A stretch of DNA of 64,000 nt from an uncultured Bacteroidia bacterium (GCA_902785785.1 CADAAA010000001.1:454291-518290); one strand, 5' to 3'. Positions 1 through 9,492 are shown, numbered from the stretch's first letter. A program made the numbers and translations. The notes: generated by a model from the sequence alone, not told the origin.

Positions 1-314
1 ACCTGGTCCCAGGTGATGGAGGCAACCTTCTTCCTGTTAGGCTCGCCGGAGGCGGTCTGGATCTTCGCGGCCTCCTTGATGGAGATCGCTACAGGCGGCT
101 GCTTGACTTCAAACGAGAAGGACTTGTCGGAGTAGACCGTGATGACCACAGGGAGGACCTTTCCTGCCTGGGCCTGCGTAGCAGCATTGAACTGCTTGCA
201 GAAGTCCATAATGTTCAAGCCTTTGGAACCGAGGGCCGGTCCTACCGGAGGTGCTGGATTAGCTGCTCCTCCCTTGATTTGGAGCTTGATGAATCCGGTA
301 ACTTCTTTTGCCAT
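1..314 (-). CDS. rplK: 50S ribosomal protein L11 (partial, N-terminal part)
   Basis: The gene runs off the left edge of the window; about 104 N-terminal residues are visible. The reading begins [20 protein letters not shown] and continues with the [11 protein letters not shown] segment, which is typical of the L11 N-terminal domain that contacts the L7/L12 stalk base and 23S rRNA. The ATG at 314 lies six bases after the nusG stop codon, so it is the distal member of the secE-nusG-rplK transcription unit found in most bacteria. The C-terminal RNA-binding domain is outside the window. Confidence 0.95.
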   Translation of the reverse strand, partial: MAKEVTGFIKLQIKGGAANPAPPVGPALGSKGLNIMDFCKQFNAATQAQAGKVLPVVITVYSDKSFSFEVKQPPVAISIKEAAKIQTASGEPNRKKVASITWDQ

Positions 315-320
315 GATTTG

Positions 321-887
321 TTATTCTTTAGTGACTTGTGTAAAACTGAGTTCCAAGAGGGTCTTCCTGCCAAAAATGACAACGATGACCTTGAGCTTGC
401 TCCTGTCTTCAATGATGCCGTCCACTGTACCGCTGAAACCGCTGAACGGACCGTCGGTGATCTTGACCTTGTCGCCGAGGGCATAGTTGACCTCGGTCTC
501 GGCCGCGCTGTCGGCGTTCTCGTCCTGCTGGCCGAGAATCCTCTGGGCCTCCTCCTCGCGGATGGGGACCGGGACTCTCTCTATCTGGGATCCACTAACG
601 GTTTTCTTCTCTGTCAGGAAACCTGACATGCCGGGAATGAGATTGCGGATAATATTCTCGAGCTTGGCGCTCAGTTCGGCCTGGATAAGCACATAACCAG
701 GGAAAAGCAGCTTGTCGACCGCCTTCCTCTTGTTGTTTTTTGTGACTATTTCCTTCTTGACTGGTACGAGAACCTGGCCTACCTGATCCTGAAGCCCGCT
801 CCTTTCTATTTCCTTCTCAAGATAATCTTTGGCTTTCTTTTCTTTTCCACCGGCTGTCCGAAGAACATACCATTTCATTTCGCCCAT
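321..887 (-). CDS. nusG: Transcription termination/antitermination protein NusG
   Basis: The 188-residue protein starts MGEMKWYVLRT, and the WYVLRTAGGKE stretch marks the NGN domain that binds RNA polymerase. The C-terminal third (LGDKVKITDGPFSGFSGTV) is the KOW motif that contacts Rho or ribosomal protein S10. Met4 (878) is an alternative start. The length is normal for the family. It lies directly between secE and rplK, the conserved order, and is probably cotranscribed with both. Confidence 0.97.
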   Translation of the reverse strand: MGEMKWYVLRTAGGKEKKAKDYLEKEIERSGLQDQVGQVLVPVKKEIVTKNNKRKAVDKLLFPGYVLIQAELSAKLENIIRNLIPGMSGFLTEKKTVSGSQIERVPVPIREEEAQRILGQQDENADSAAETEVNYALGDKVKITDGPFSGFSGTVDGIIEDRSKLKVIVVIFGRKTLLELSFTQVTKE

Positions 888-902
888 GATATCAAACGGA
901 TA

Positions 903-1091
903 TTACAATGTGTAAATTGCAGTCATGACAGACTGGAAAGCCAGGTCTATCACCCAGAGTGCAAGCGCGAGGATGGCCGTCGTGACCATGACCAGGATAG
1001 CTGAACTCTGCAGCTTGTCCCAGGTGGGCCAGGTGGTCTTCTTCGTGAGCTCTACGAAAGACTCCTTCAGATAGTTGATAAACTTTCTCAT
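903..1091 (-). CDS. secE: Preprotein translocase subunit SecE
   Basis: This is a 62-residue protein with a charged N-terminus (MRKFINYLKESFVELTKKTT), the WPTW segment and one hydrophobic membrane helix (about residues 32-55). This is the usual single-span SecE architecture. SecE clamps SecY in the inner-membrane export channel. The position between tRNA-Trp and nusG is the conserved one. An overlapping reading frame on the same strand (892-1203) is not coding. Confidence 0.96.
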   Translation of the reverse strand: MRKFINYLKESFVELTKKTTWPTWDKLQSSAILVMVTTAILALALWVIDLAFQSVMTAIYTL

Positions 1092-1175
1092 CTTTACTCT
1101 TAATGGACACAGTCAATTTGGAAGCGGCGACAGTGTCTGTTAAACAATTACCAAATCGTAACCTTTGATATATAT

Positions 1176-1249
1176 TGGCAGGGGAAGCAGGATTCGAACC
1201 CACATCTACGGTTTTGGAGACCGCTGAACTACCCTTGTTCTATTCCCCT
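1176..1249 (-). tRNA. tRNA-Trp (CCA anticodon)
   Basis: The minus strand folds as a tRNA: acceptor arm AGGGGAA pairs with TTCCCCT, the anticodon loop reads CTCCAAA, and the T arm has GTTCGAATC. A CCA-like 3' end (GCCA) is encoded. It lies between tuf and secE, as in many Bacteroidales. Confidence 0.95.
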
Positions 1250-1254
1250 GTAAA

Positions 1255-1282
1255 GGGAAGCCTCCCTGCAGGAAGGCTTCCC
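1255..1282 (-). terminator. Hairpin between tuf and tRNA-Trp
   Basis: A 9-bp perfect inverted repeat (GGGAAGCCT / AGGCTTCCC) lies just past the tuf stop codon. On the minus strand only a short T run follows, so it may act as a weak terminator or a processing hairpin rather than a full stop. Confidence 0.5.
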
Positions 1283-1302
1283 CGGAAACATCTGACCGAG
1301 AA

Positions 1303-2490
1303 TTACTCGATGATCTTGATAACCTGTCCGGCACCGACGGTGCGGCCACCCTCGCGGATTGCGAAGCTGAGACCCTCGTTCATAGCGACGGCGGTGATGA
1401 GCTTCACAGTGATCTCCACGTTGTCACCAGGCATAACCATCTCGACACCCTCGGGGAGCATGATCTCACCGGTAACGTCAAGGGTACGGATGAAGAACTG
1501 GGGACGATAGTGGTTGTGGAACGGGGTGTGACGGCCACCTTCCTCTTTCTTGAGGACATAGATCTGGGCCTTGAACTCGGTGTGAGGAGTGATGGAGCCG
1601 GGCTTGGCAACGACCTCGCCGCGCTTCACTTCCTTCTTGTCGATACCACGGAGGAGGAGACCTACGTTGTCACCAGCCTCACCCTGGTCGAGGAGCTTGC
1701 GGAACATCTCGACGCCGGTGCAGACGCTGGTACGAGGCTTCTCGCTGAAACCGACGAGCTCGACGGGATCACCGACATGGATGGTACCCTGCTCGATACG
1801 GCCGGTAACGACGGTACCGCGACCGGTGATGGAGAAGATGTCCTCGATAGGCATAAGGAAAGGCTTGTCGGTAAGACGGACCGGGAGCGGAATGTAGCTG
1901 TCAACAGCATCCATAAGCTCGAGGACCTTGGCCTCCCACTGAGGCTCGCCGTTGAGGGCGCCCAGAGCGGAACCGCGGATGACAGGAGCGTTGTCACCGT
2001 CGAAATCGTACTTGTTGAGAAGGTCGCGGACCTCCATCTCGACGAGGTCAAGCATCTCCTCATCGTCCACGAGGTCGACCTTGTTGAGGAAGACGACCAT
2101 CTTAGGGACGTTAACCTGCTTGGCGAGGAGGACGTGCTCGTTGGTCTGGGGCATAGGACCGTCGGTAGCAGCGACAACGAGGATAGCGCCGTCCATCTGG
2201 GCAGCACCGGTAACCATGTTCTTCACATAGTCAGCGTGGCCAGGGCAGTCGACGTGTGCGTAGTGACGGTTGGCAGTCTGATACTCGACGTGAGCGGTGT
2301 TGATGGTGATACCACGCTCCTTCTCCTCAGGGGCGTTGTCGATCTGGTCGAAGGACTTGACCTCGCTGAGGCCCTGCTTTGCAAGCACCTTCGTGATGGC
2401 GGCGGTCAAAGTGGTCTTGCCATGGTCAACGTGGCCGATCGTGCCGATGTTGACATGGGGTTTGGTTCTCTGGAATGTTTCTTTTGCCAT
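1303..2490 (-). CDS. tuf: Elongation factor Tu
   Basis: The 395-residue GTPase delivers aminoacyl-tRNA to the ribosome. The G1 motif GHVDHGKT is at residues 19-26, DCPGHADY (G3) near 81, and NKVD (G4) near 136. The C-terminal domains 2 and 3 are intact and it ends GQVIKIIE. The length is normal. It sits downstream of four tRNA genes and upstream of tRNA-Trp, so it is probably transcribed from the strong promoter at 2921-2950. Confidence 0.98.
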   Translation of the reverse strand: MAKETFQRTKPHVNIGTIGHVDHGKTTLTAAITKVLAKQGLSEVKSFDQIDNAPEEKERGITINTAHVEYQTANRHYAHVDCPGHADYVKNMVTGAAQMDGAILVVAATDGPMPQTNEHVLLAKQVNVPKMVVFLNKVDLVDDEEMLDLVEMEVRDLLNKYDFDGDNAPVIRGSALGALNGEPQWEAKVLELMDAVDSYIPLPVRLTDKPFLMPIEDIFSITGRGTVVTGRIEQGTIHVGDPVELVGFSEKPRTSVCTGVEMFRKLLDQGEAGDNVGLLLRGIDKKEVKRGEVVAKPGSITPHTEFKAQIYVLKKEEGGRHTPFHNHYRPQFFIRTLDVTGEIMLPEGVEMVMPGDNVEITVKLITAVAMNEGLSFAIREGGRTVGAGQVIKIIE

Positions 2491-2550
2491 AATATTATGT
2501 TTTTTAAGTGTTTACAAACATTTGTAAGGTCCATTCAGACCTAAAAAAAG

Positions 2551-2622
<72 letters not shown>

Positions 2623-2627
2623 TTTTG

Positions 2628-2703
2628 TGGAGCGGAAAACGAGGTTCGAACTCGCGACCCTCAGCTTGGAAGGCTGATGCTCTACCAACTGAGCTACTTC
2701 CGC
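2628..2703 (-). tRNA. tRNA-Gly (TCC anticodon)
   Basis: The minus strand reads GCGGAAG at the 5' acceptor, pairing with TTTCCGC, and the anticodon loop reads TTCCAAG. The 3' end TCCA is encoded, unlike the neighbouring tRNAs. It is only five bases from tRNA-Thr(GGT). Confidence 0.93.
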
Positions 2704-2713
2704 AAAATTTTCG

Positions 2714-2794
2714 TGGGAGGTGGTGGACTCGAACCACCGAACCCTGAGGGAGCGGATTTACAGTCCGCCGCAATTGCCACTATGCGAACCTCCC
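2714..2794 (-). tRNA. tRNA-Tyr (GTA anticodon)
   Basis: The acceptor arm is GGGAGGT/ACCTCCC and the anticodon loop is CTGTAAA. A long variable arm makes the gene 81 bases, as expected for a class II tRNA. CCA is not encoded (the genome reads CGA). Confidence 0.93.
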
Positions 2795-2812
2795 ATGGTG
2801 TTTTTTCTTTCG

Positions 2813-2886
2813 AGCCGATAGAGGGATTCGAACCCACGACCCCGAGATTACAAATCACGTGCTCTGGCCAACTGAGCTATATCGGC
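2813..2886 (-). tRNA. tRNA-Thr (TGT anticodon)
   Basis: The acceptor arm is GCCGATA/TATCGGC and the anticodon loop is TTTGTAA. CCA is not encoded. It is the first gene after the promoter at 2921-2950. Confidence 0.93.
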
Positions 2887-2920
2887 GGGTTCAGCGTCCT
2901 TCATTCGCTGAAAGGGATTG

Positions 2921-2950
2921 CAAAGGTAGACATTATTTTGGAGTTTGCAA
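2921..2950 (-). promoter_or_regulatory. Bacteroidota-type promoter for the tRNA-tuf island
   Basis: On the minus strand a TTG (-33) and TACCTTTG (-7, consensus TAnnTTTG) are separated by exactly 19 bases. Transcription would start just ahead of tRNA-Thr(TGT) and could run through the tRNAs and tuf. Confidence 0.8.
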
Positions 2951-2957
2951 ACTTTTT

Positions 2958-4835
2958 TCAATCTTTTTCTACAAGATTGTGAAGTAGATGCAGTATGCCG
3001 TCGCGGTCGAGATTGCACTCGGCCCTTTCGGCCGCCTGAGTGCCTTGAGCGATGAATCTGTCGGGGATTCCGGCGCCGGCGAGACGGACGCCGGAACCGT
3101 TGGCGGAGAGGTGTTCGGCGACGGCGCCGTAGAGCCCTCCGATGAGTGCTCCGTCCTCTACTGTGAGCACGGACTCGAAGCCTTCCGTGACTTCCTTCAT
3201 CATCCCGGCGTCAAGGGGTTTCAGATAGCGGACGTCATATACTGCGGGGGAGAATCCATATTCTTCCTTGAATGCCGCGGCCGCTTCAACGGCCCTGTGC
3301 GATGCCGGGCCGAGGGCGAGGACGGCGATGCGTTCGCCGTCAACGAGCCGGGTGGCCCGGCCCGGAGGCAGGGTCTCCCATCCCGCCTCGCGCCAGTCAC
3401 GGCCTTCGCCGGTGCCGCGCGGGTAGCGTATGATCATGGGGGAGTCCTGGTGCAAGGCAGTATACATGAGGTTCTTGAGTTCGGTCTCATCCGACGGGGC
3501 GGCGATGATGAGCCCGGGGATGCTCCTGTAAGCCGCGAGGTCGAAGGCCCCGTGATGCGTCGGGCCATCCTCTCCCACTACTCCGGCACGGTCGAAGCAG
3601 AACGTCACGGGCAGATGCTGCAGTGCCACGTCGTGTATGATCTGGTCATACGAGCGCTGCGCGAAGGAAGAATAGATGTTGCAGAAAGGCCTGAGTCCGC
3701 CCGCTGCCAGTCCTGCGGAGAACGTGACTGCATGCTCCTCCTCTATACCCACGTCGAAGAAACGCGAGGGCATCCTCTCGGCAAGGAGGTTCATTCCACA
3801 TCCGGTAGCCATTGCGGGAGTGATACCGACAACGCGGCGGTCCGCCTCCGCGAGCTCACAGAGGACTTCTCCGAAAACGTCCTGGTAGCGGTCCGCCTTA
3901 TGCTCTGAACGTATGCGTTCGCCAGTCTCTGGATTGAACCGTCCCGGGGCGTGCCATACAGTGGGGTCGGCCTCGGCGGGAGCGTATCCCTTGCCCTTGG
4001 TCGTGATGCAGTGCAGGATGCGCGGTCCCTTGAGTCCCTTTAGCTTCCTCAAGGTCTCCAGGACCTGGTCCATGTCGTTTCCGTCGATGGGGCCGAAATA
4101 ACGGAATCCCAGGGCTTCGAAGAGGTCTCCTCCGGATCCCTTGACGATCCACGATTTCAAGCTCCTGATCCAGCGCTGTATGAACGCCCTGAAGCGACGG
4201 TCTCCCATCTTCTCCCAGACCTTGCCCTTGAAACGGTTGTATGCGGGGTTGGTGGTGATCCTCAGCAGATGGTCGTGCAATGCGCCTATATTGCGGTCGA
4301 TCGACTGGTTGTTGTCATTGAGGATGATGAGCAGGTCGGCGGCGCTGCTGCCGGCGTTGTTGAGGCCTTCGAAGGCAAGGCCTCCGGTGAGCGCTCCGTC
4401 GCCTATGAACGCGACGGTCTTCTCATCGCTCCCGCGCATCTTGGCCGCTTCGGCCAGGCCGAGGGCAGCCGAGACGGATGTCGAGGAGTGCCCGACTCCG
4501 AAAGCGTCGTAGGGGCTCTCTTCCATCTTGGGAAACCCGCTTATGCCGTCGCGGGTGCGGTTCTGCTTGAAAAGCTCCTTGCGGCCGGTCAGGATCTTGT
4601 GGGCGTAGGCCTGGTGGCCGACGTCAAAGACGACCTTGTCCGCGGGCGTATTATATATATAGTGGAGACCTACTATCAGCTCAACGGCGCCCAGGCTGGA
4701 AGCCAGGTGCCCGGGATTGCGGGAACAGCAGTCCACCATGTACGACCGGATCTCAGCGCAAAGCTCCTTGAGCTCGTCCGCATTCAATACCCTTATGTCT
4801 TCAGGAGTGTTGACCCTGTCCAGAATCCTGTACAT
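2958..4835 (-). CDS. dxs: 1-deoxy-D-xylulose-5-phosphate synthase
   Basis: The 625-residue thiamine-diphosphate enzyme condenses pyruvate and glyceraldehyde-3-phosphate to DXP, the entry step of the MEP isoprenoid pathway. Visible marks are FDVGHQAYAHKILTGR, the ThDP-binding GDGALTGG...NDN segment (about residues 145-175) and the transketolase-like DRAGVVGEDGPTHHG stretch in the middle domain. I prefer the ATG at 4835 over the GTG one codon upstream. A TACCTTTG box lies 19 bases before it. The gene stands alone between the tRNA island and a divergent transporter operon. Confidence 0.97.
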   Translation of the reverse strand: MYRILDRVNTPEDIRVLNADELKELCAEIRSYMVDCCSRNPGHLASSLGAVELIVGLHYIYNTPADKVVFDVGHQAYAHKILTGRKELFKQNRTRDGISGFPKMEESPYDAFGVGHSSTSVSAALGLAEAAKMRGSDEKTVAFIGDGALTGGLAFEGLNNAGSSAADLLIILNDNNQSIDRNIGALHDHLLRITTNPAYNRFKGKVWEKMGDRRFRAFIQRWIRSLKSWIVKGSGGDLFEALGFRYFGPIDGNDMDQVLETLRKLKGLKGPRILHCITTKGKGYAPAEADPTVWHAPGRFNPETGERIRSEHKADRYQDVFGEVLCELAEADRRVVGITPAMATGCGMNLLAERMPSRFFDVGIEEEHAVTFSAGLAAGGLRPFCNIYSSFAQRSYDQIIHDVALQHLPVTFCFDRAGVVGEDGPTHHGAFDLAAYRSIPGLIIAAPSDETELKNLMYTALHQDSPMIIRYPRGTGEGRDWREAGWETLPPGRATRLVDGERIAVLALGPASHRAVEAAAAFKEEYGFSPAVYDVRYLKPLDAGMMKEVTEGFESVLTVEDGALIGGLYGAVAEHLSANGSGVRLAGAGIPDRFIAQGTQAAERAECNLDRDGILHLLHNLVEKD

Positions 4836-4854
4836 CACATCAAGTTTGGAAGGG

Positions 4855-4862
4855 CAAAGGTA
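4855..4862 (-). promoter_or_regulatory. -7 box (TACCTTTG) for dxs
   Basis: A perfect TAnnTTTG box on the minus strand lies 19 bases before the dxs ATG, implying a leader of about a dozen bases. No clear TTG -33 element is seen at the standard distance. Confidence 0.6.
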
Positions 4863-4895
4863 CGATTTTATTTCAATAATTGTTAAATTCGCAAT

Positions 4896-6236
4896 ATGGA
4901 CACGATGAAAAGACGCCGTTTCCCGAACACTTACGTGATCCTTTCGATCCTTATAGTGTTGTGCGCCCTGGCCACGCTTGTCGTGCCGCCGGGACAGTAT
5001 GTCACCGCGGCGGACGGAAGCGTGTCCTTCGAGTCCGTACCCCGCGCCCCGCAGACATGGCAGGTATTCTCCTCCCTTTATGACGGATTCGTCAAGCAGG
5101 CGGGGATCATCGTATTCATCCTCATAGTCGGAGGAGCCTTCTGGGTGCTCAACGCCACGGGTGCCGTGTCGTTCGGCATCAACCGCTTCATCTCCAGGGC
5201 GGGGAAGTACGACCGTTTCGTACTTGCGGGGCTGGCTGTGCTGTTCTCCCTCGGCGGAGCCGTCTTCGGGATGAGCGAGGAGACCATTCCTTTCGTGGGC
5301 ATAGTCGTACCGCTCGTCATCGCCATGGGTTATGACGCCATCACCGGCCTGCTGGTGGTGTATGTCGCGTCGAACATCGGTTTTTCTTCCGCTTTCCTCA
5401 ATCCTTTCACGGTGGGCATCGCGCAGGAGATGTCCGGCCTTCCACTCTTTTCCGGCATGGGCTACAGGATCTTCTGCTGGGTGCTTCTCACGGCCGTGCT
5501 TGTGGTGTTCATCCTCCTTTATTCTTCCCGTATACGCAAAACACCGCAGGCAGACCCCTGCACTTCATCCGCGGATACCAGCCAGGATGTACGCCGTCCG
5601 GCACTCATCCTGCTGACACTTCTGGTTACAGTCATCCTGCTGATCGTCGGTGTCACATGCTTCAAGTGGTACATGGCCGAGATTTCGGCATTGTTCCTGG
5701 CCATGGGCATAGTCGTAGGCATCCTGGGCGGCTTCAGGGCCAACCGCATAGCCGACGAGTTCGTTGCCGGAGCAAAGGACATATTCCCGGCTGCGCTAGT
5801 CGTCGGCCTGGCGTCCGGCATCATAGTCATCCTCCAGGACGGACATGTAGTCGACAGCATCCTCCACGGACTGGAGTCCGGCCTCGGAGGAGCGGGGAAG
5901 ACCGGATCGCTCGCGCTTATGTACGGCATCCAGACCGTGATCAACCTGCTCATTCCCAGCGCGACTGCCAAGGCTGCGGTGACCATCCCCATCATGGCGC
6001 CTTTTTGCGACATGATCCATCTCTCCCGGCAGGCCATGGTCATGGCCTTCCAGTTCGGAGACGGCTTCACCAACATGGTCACCCCGACTTCGGGGGTGCT
6101 CATGGCTGCTCTGGCCATGGCGAAGGTCCCATACGATAAATGGGTCAAATGGGCATGGAAATACGTTTTGGCATTGATTCTTGCAGGATTTGTGCTACTT
6201 TTGCCTACTGTGCTCCTGCCCTTGGCGGGATTCTGA
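4896..6236 (+). CDS. YfcC/DcuC-superfamily membrane carrier
   Basis: This 446-residue integral membrane protein has a cytoplasmic RRRFPNTY N-terminus followed by about 12 hydrophobic segments. The layout, with a periplasmic stretch after the first helix (VVPPGQY) and the motif FGMSEETIPF, is typical of YfcC-like proteins of the C4-dicarboxylate/basic amino acid carrier superfamily. The substrate cannot be told from sequence. The ATG at 4905 is an alternative start. It is followed after 30 bases by two MFS transporters and likely forms an operon with them, perhaps for uptake of peptides or amino acids (inference). Confidence 0.8.
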   Translation: MDTMKRRRFPNTYVILSILIVLCALATLVVPPGQYVTAADGSVSFESVPRAPQTWQVFSSLYDGFVKQAGIIVFILIVGGAFWVLNATGAVSFGINRFISRAGKYDRFVLAGLAVLFSLGGAVFGMSEETIPFVGIVVPLVIAMGYDAITGLLVVYVASNIGFSSAFLNPFTVGIAQEMSGLPLFSGMGYRIFCWVLLTAVLVVFILLYSSRIRKTPQADPCTSSADTSQDVRRPALILLTLLVTVILLIVGVTCFKWYMAEISALFLAMGIVVGILGGFRANRIADEFVAGAKDIFPAALVVGLASGIIVILQDGHVVDSILHGLESGLGGAGKTGSLALMYGIQTVINLLIPSATAKAAVTIPIMAPFCDMIHLSRQAMVMAFQFGDGFTNMVTPTSGVLMAALAMAKVPYDKWVKWAWKYVLALILAGFVLLLPTVLLPLAGF

Positions 6237-6266
6237 CGATAAAAATGATAACAAATTTTGACTGTC

Positions 6267-7898
6267 ATGACTGAAACCATCAACAAAACCACCCTCCGCG
6301 ACTCCGCGGCGATGCGCTGGACGGCCCTGCTGCTGCTCGCACTCGGTATGTTCTGCGCCTATATCTTCATGGACATCCTGTCCCCGATCAAGGACCTGAT
6401 GGAGTCCACCAGGGGTTGGGATTCCAAGGCATTCGGCACGATGGAGGGCGCCGAGACGTTCCTCAATGTGTTCGTTTTCTTCCTGATTTTCGCAGGTATC
6501 ATCCTGGACAAGATGGGCGTCCGCTTCACTGCGGTCCTTTCCGGAGCAGTGATGCTTCTGGGCGGTTTCATCAAGTATTTCGCCATCAGCAAGGCTTTCA
6601 TAGGCTCCGGGCTTGAGACCTGGTTCACGGACCATCTCAACTGGTACACCGGGATAGGCTTCATCGACGATGTGCTTCCGTTCTACCACGGCATGCCCGC
6701 ATCGGCCAAACTTGCGGCGATCGGGTTCATGATCTTCGGCTGCGGCTGTGAGATGGCTGGCATTACCGTCAGCCGCGGTATCGTCAAGTGGTTCAAGGGC
6801 CGGGAGACGGCACTCGCCATGGGCTCCGAAATGGCTCTCGCCCGTCTGGGCGTGGCTACCTGCATGATTTTCTCGCCCTATTTCGCCAAGCTCGGCGGCC
6901 ATGTGGAAGTGAGCCGATCCGTCGCTTTCGGCGTGGTGCTCCTGTGCATCGCCCTCATCATGTTCATCACCTATTTCTTCATGGACAAGAAACTCGATGC
7001 ACAGACAGGCGAGGCCGAGGACAAGGACGATCCGTTCAAGGTTAAGGATATCGGCAAGATCCTTTCAAGTCTCGGTTTCTGGCTTGTGGCCCTTCTCTGC
7101 GTGCTTTATTATTCCGCTATATTCCCGTTCCAGAAGTATGCGGTCAACATGCTGCAGTGCAACCTTACCCTGACCGAACCCGCAGCAGGTTCGTTCTGGG
7201 CAGGGGAGACGGTTACCATCATCCAGTACATCATCATGCTCGTGGTGGCAGTCTGCTCATTCGCCAGCAATTTCATCAAGAACAACAAAGGACTCAAATA
7301 CGGCCTGATGGCCGTCGCTGTCGTCGCTCTGGTGGTCTATTGTCTTATGGGCTTCAAGCGCGGCACGGCTGAGACCATCTTCGCCGTGTTCCCGCTGCTG
7401 GCCGTGGCCATCACTCCTATCCTCGGCAACTATGTGGACCACAAAGGCAAGGCGGCTTCGATGCTGCTCATAGGATCCATCCTGCTCGTGCTCTGCCACC
7501 TGACCTTCGCTTTCATCCTGCCCCTGTTCAAGGGCAGCGCCGTCGGAGGCACCATCGTGGCCTATGTCACCATCCTTGTCCTTGGAGCAAGCTTCTCACT
7601 GGTTCCGGCCGCGTTGTGGCCTTCCGTGCCGAAGCTGGTTGACGCCAAGGTCATCGGTTCGGCCTATGCGCTTATTTTCTGGATCCAGAATATCGGACTC
7701 TGGCTCTTCCCGATCCTGATCGGCAACGTGCTCACCAGCACCAACGCCCCCGGAACTCCTCCGGACCAGCTCAATTATACCTGGGCCCTGGTGATGCTTG
7801 CCTGCCTCGGAGTAGCTGCGATGCTGATCGGTCTCTACCTCAAGGTTGTCGACGGAAAGAAGCATCTCGGACTCGAGGAACCCAATATCACCGAGTAG
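6267..7898 (+). CDS. MFS transporter, first of a tandem pair
   Basis: The 543-residue protein has two blocks of six membrane helices joined by a charged cytoplasmic loop near residue 240 (GEAEDKDDPFKVKD). The MFS-type loop motif DKMGVRF occurs after helix 2 and repeats as DHKGKA in the second half. Its C-terminal half (SLVPAALWPSVPKLV) closely matches the next gene, so the two are paralogues. The ATG at 6267 is chosen over an upstream TTG. The overall look recalls MFSD1-like peptide transporters, but that is tentative. Confidence 0.8.
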   Translation: MTETINKTTLRDSAAMRWTALLLLALGMFCAYIFMDILSPIKDLMESTRGWDSKAFGTMEGAETFLNVFVFFLIFAGIILDKMGVRFTAVLSGAVMLLGGFIKYFAISKAFIGSGLETWFTDHLNWYTGIGFIDDVLPFYHGMPASAKLAAIGFMIFGCGCEMAGITVSRGIVKWFKGRETALAMGSEMALARLGVATCMIFSPYFAKLGGHVEVSRSVAFGVVLLCIALIMFITYFFMDKKLDAQTGEAEDKDDPFKVKDIGKILSSLGFWLVALLCVLYYSAIFPFQKYAVNMLQCNLTLTEPAAGSFWAGETVTIIQYIIMLVVAVCSFASNFIKNNKGLKYGLMAVAVVALVVYCLMGFKRGTAETIFAVFPLLAVAITPILGNYVDHKGKAASMLLIGSILLVLCHLTFAFILPLFKGSAVGGTIVAYVTILVLGASFSLVPAALWPSVPKLVDAKVIGSAYALIFWIQNIGLWLFPILIGNVLTSTNAPGTPPDQLNYTWALVMLACLGVAAMLIGLYLKVVDGKKHLGLEEPNITE

Positions 7899-7899
7899 G

Positions 7900-9492
7900 A
7901 TGGCTGAAGAAGTGAAACGCCGCTATTCGCGGCTGGCATGGGTAGCACTGGCTTGTCTGGTGGTACCCATGTTCGCGTCATATTTCTTCGATGACATGTT
8001 CTCGACGATCTCGTATCTTTTCGAGGATCCGTCGAGGACGGCGCTGGGCTGGGATGCTGCCGGTTATGGCCTGTATACCAGCGGTTACAGTGTGCTGTGC
8101 GTATTCGGAGGACTGGTGATCTGCGGTATCCTGCTGGACAAGTGGGGAGTGCGTATCACCGGATCGATATTCGTGGGCATGATGGCGGCCGGCGCCCTGC
8201 TGGTGCTGCATGCCATCACGGCAGGCTATGCGCCGGCCAAGTCCCTGCGTTTGGCTTATGTCGGATGCATGTTTTTCGGACTAGGCAGCGAGATAGCGGG
8301 CACGGCCGTGACGCGGTCCATTGCCAAATGGTTCCGCGACGGGCCGATGGCGCTGGCCATGGGCCTGCAGCTGGCTATCGCCCGTCTGGGCACGGCCGTG
8401 GCCCTGGTCCTGGCGCCGCGCCTTGTCGTGGAGAATGCCGGCCATGTATACAGCCTGGCCGAGACGGCCCGTCCGGCCGTCTTCGGCATCGGGCTGATGG
8501 CCGCCGGCCTTATCCTCTGGGCCTTCTTCGTGGCGCTTGATGCCCGGAGATTCTCGGCAAAGCCGGGACCGAAGGCCCGGCGGAACGCCGTGGACTCATC
8601 CGACGGGATTGTTGCAACAGATTCGGACTCGAAAGCAGTGACTGATACCGACCATTCCTCCGATGATGAGGCATTTCGCCTGAAAGACGTCTTGAAAGTG
8701 CTGACCAACAAGAATTTCTGGTTGCTCGGCCTGCTTTGTGTCCTGTTCTACAGCAGTATCGTCGCATTTAAGAAATTCGCCGGGGCCATCCTGATTCCCC
8801 GTTTCGGAATCCCGGCCGCTACGGCGGGGTGGATGGTGTCCATGCTGCCTTTTTCTACGGTCATCTTCGCCCCGCTTTTCGGTCTGTTGGTCGACAAACG
8901 CGGCAAAGGTACCCGCTGGATGATACTCGGTTCGATACTTGCCCTGATCGCCCATCTGCTTCTGGCATTCGCCCCTGCCGGCGTACCTTTCTACGGCTAT
9001 CTCAGCATGGTTTTCCTAGGTTTCGGATACTCACTTGTACCCGCTGCCTTGTGGCCTTCAGTGCCTAAGATCGTGCCTGACAAGGTGTTGGGTACGACGT
9101 ATTCATTGATCTACTGGGTGCAGAACCTCGGTCTGCTGTCCTTCAAATGGCTGGCGGGCGTGATACTCGGTGCCGCCGCGGGCTCCGCAGCTGCGGCCGC
9201 GGCTGGCTCCGCCGCTGCGGCATCTTCCGCCGGCTCAGCTGCTGCCGCGTCTTCCGCCGGCTCAGCTGCTGCCGCGTCTTCTGCCAGCTCCGCTGCTGCC
9301 GCGTCTTCTGCCAGCTCCGCTGCTGCATCTTCCGCCGGCTCCGTTTTTTCCGCCGGCGCCCTGAGCGGCCCCGTGCGCGTCGAACTGATGTTCGTCGCGC
9401 TCTGCGTCGCCGCGGTGGTCATCGCGCTGCTCTTCGCCCGCGTCTCCCGCCGCCGTCCCGAACTCTGTCTCGACACCCCCTCCGGCAAATAG
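7900..9492 (+). CDS. MFS transporter, second of a tandem pair, with Ala/Ser repeat insertion
   Basis: The 530-residue protein is a paralogue of the preceding MFS gene; compare SLVPAALWPSVPKIV with its counterpart there. The ATG at 7900 lies one base after the upstream stop, so translation is probably coupled. Two regions are longer than in the paralogue: a Ser/Asp-rich central cytoplasmic loop (about residues 215-255) and a low-complexity Ala/Ser/Gly tract (about residues 425-485) between the last two membrane helices. The tract is encoded by a 27-bp tandem repeat. All helices remain in frame, so the gene looks functional. The substrate is unknown. Confidence 0.8.
   Translation: MAEEVKRRYSRLAWVALACLVVPMFASYFFDDMFSTISYLFEDPSRTALGWDAAGYGLYTSGYSVLCVFGGLVICGILLDKWGVRITGSIFVGMMAAGALLVLHAITAGYAPAKSLRLAYVGCMFFGLGSEIAGTAVTRSIAKWFRDGPMALAMGLQLAIARLGTAVALVLAPRLVVENAGHVYSLAETARPAVFGIGLMAAGLILWAFFVALDARRFSAKPGPKARRNAVDSSDGIVATDSDSKAVTDTDHSSDDEAFRLKDVLKVLTNKNFWLLGLLCVLFYSSIVAFKKFAGAILIPRFGIPAATAGWMVSMLPFSTVIFAPLFGLLVDKRGKGTRWMILGSILALIAHLLLAFAPAGVPFYGYLSMVFLGFGYSLVPAALWPSVPKIVPDKVLGTTYSLIYWVQNLGLLSFKWLAGVILGAAAGSAAAAAAGSAAAASSAGSAAAASSAGSAAAASSASSAAAASSASSAAASSAGSVFSAGALSGPVRVELMFVALCVAAVVIALLFARVSRRRPELCLDTPSGK
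9181..9348 (+). repeat. 27-bp coding minisatellite inside the MFS gene
   Basis: Units begin at 9223, 9250, 9277 and 9304 (the last shortened to 24 bp), with degenerate copies on both sides. The first two units are identical and the third differs at a few positions. Each unit encodes nine residues of the SSAGSAAAA type. Confidence 0.9.

Noticed and set aside
9143-9488. Antisense frames over the Ala/Ser repeat
   Set aside because: The repeat is open in several frames because of its GC-rich trinucleotides; only the MFS frame is joined to real protein sequence on both sides.
6267-9492. Recent identical duplication of MFS genes
   Set aside because: The two genes are clearly paralogous but well diverged, so this is an old duplication.
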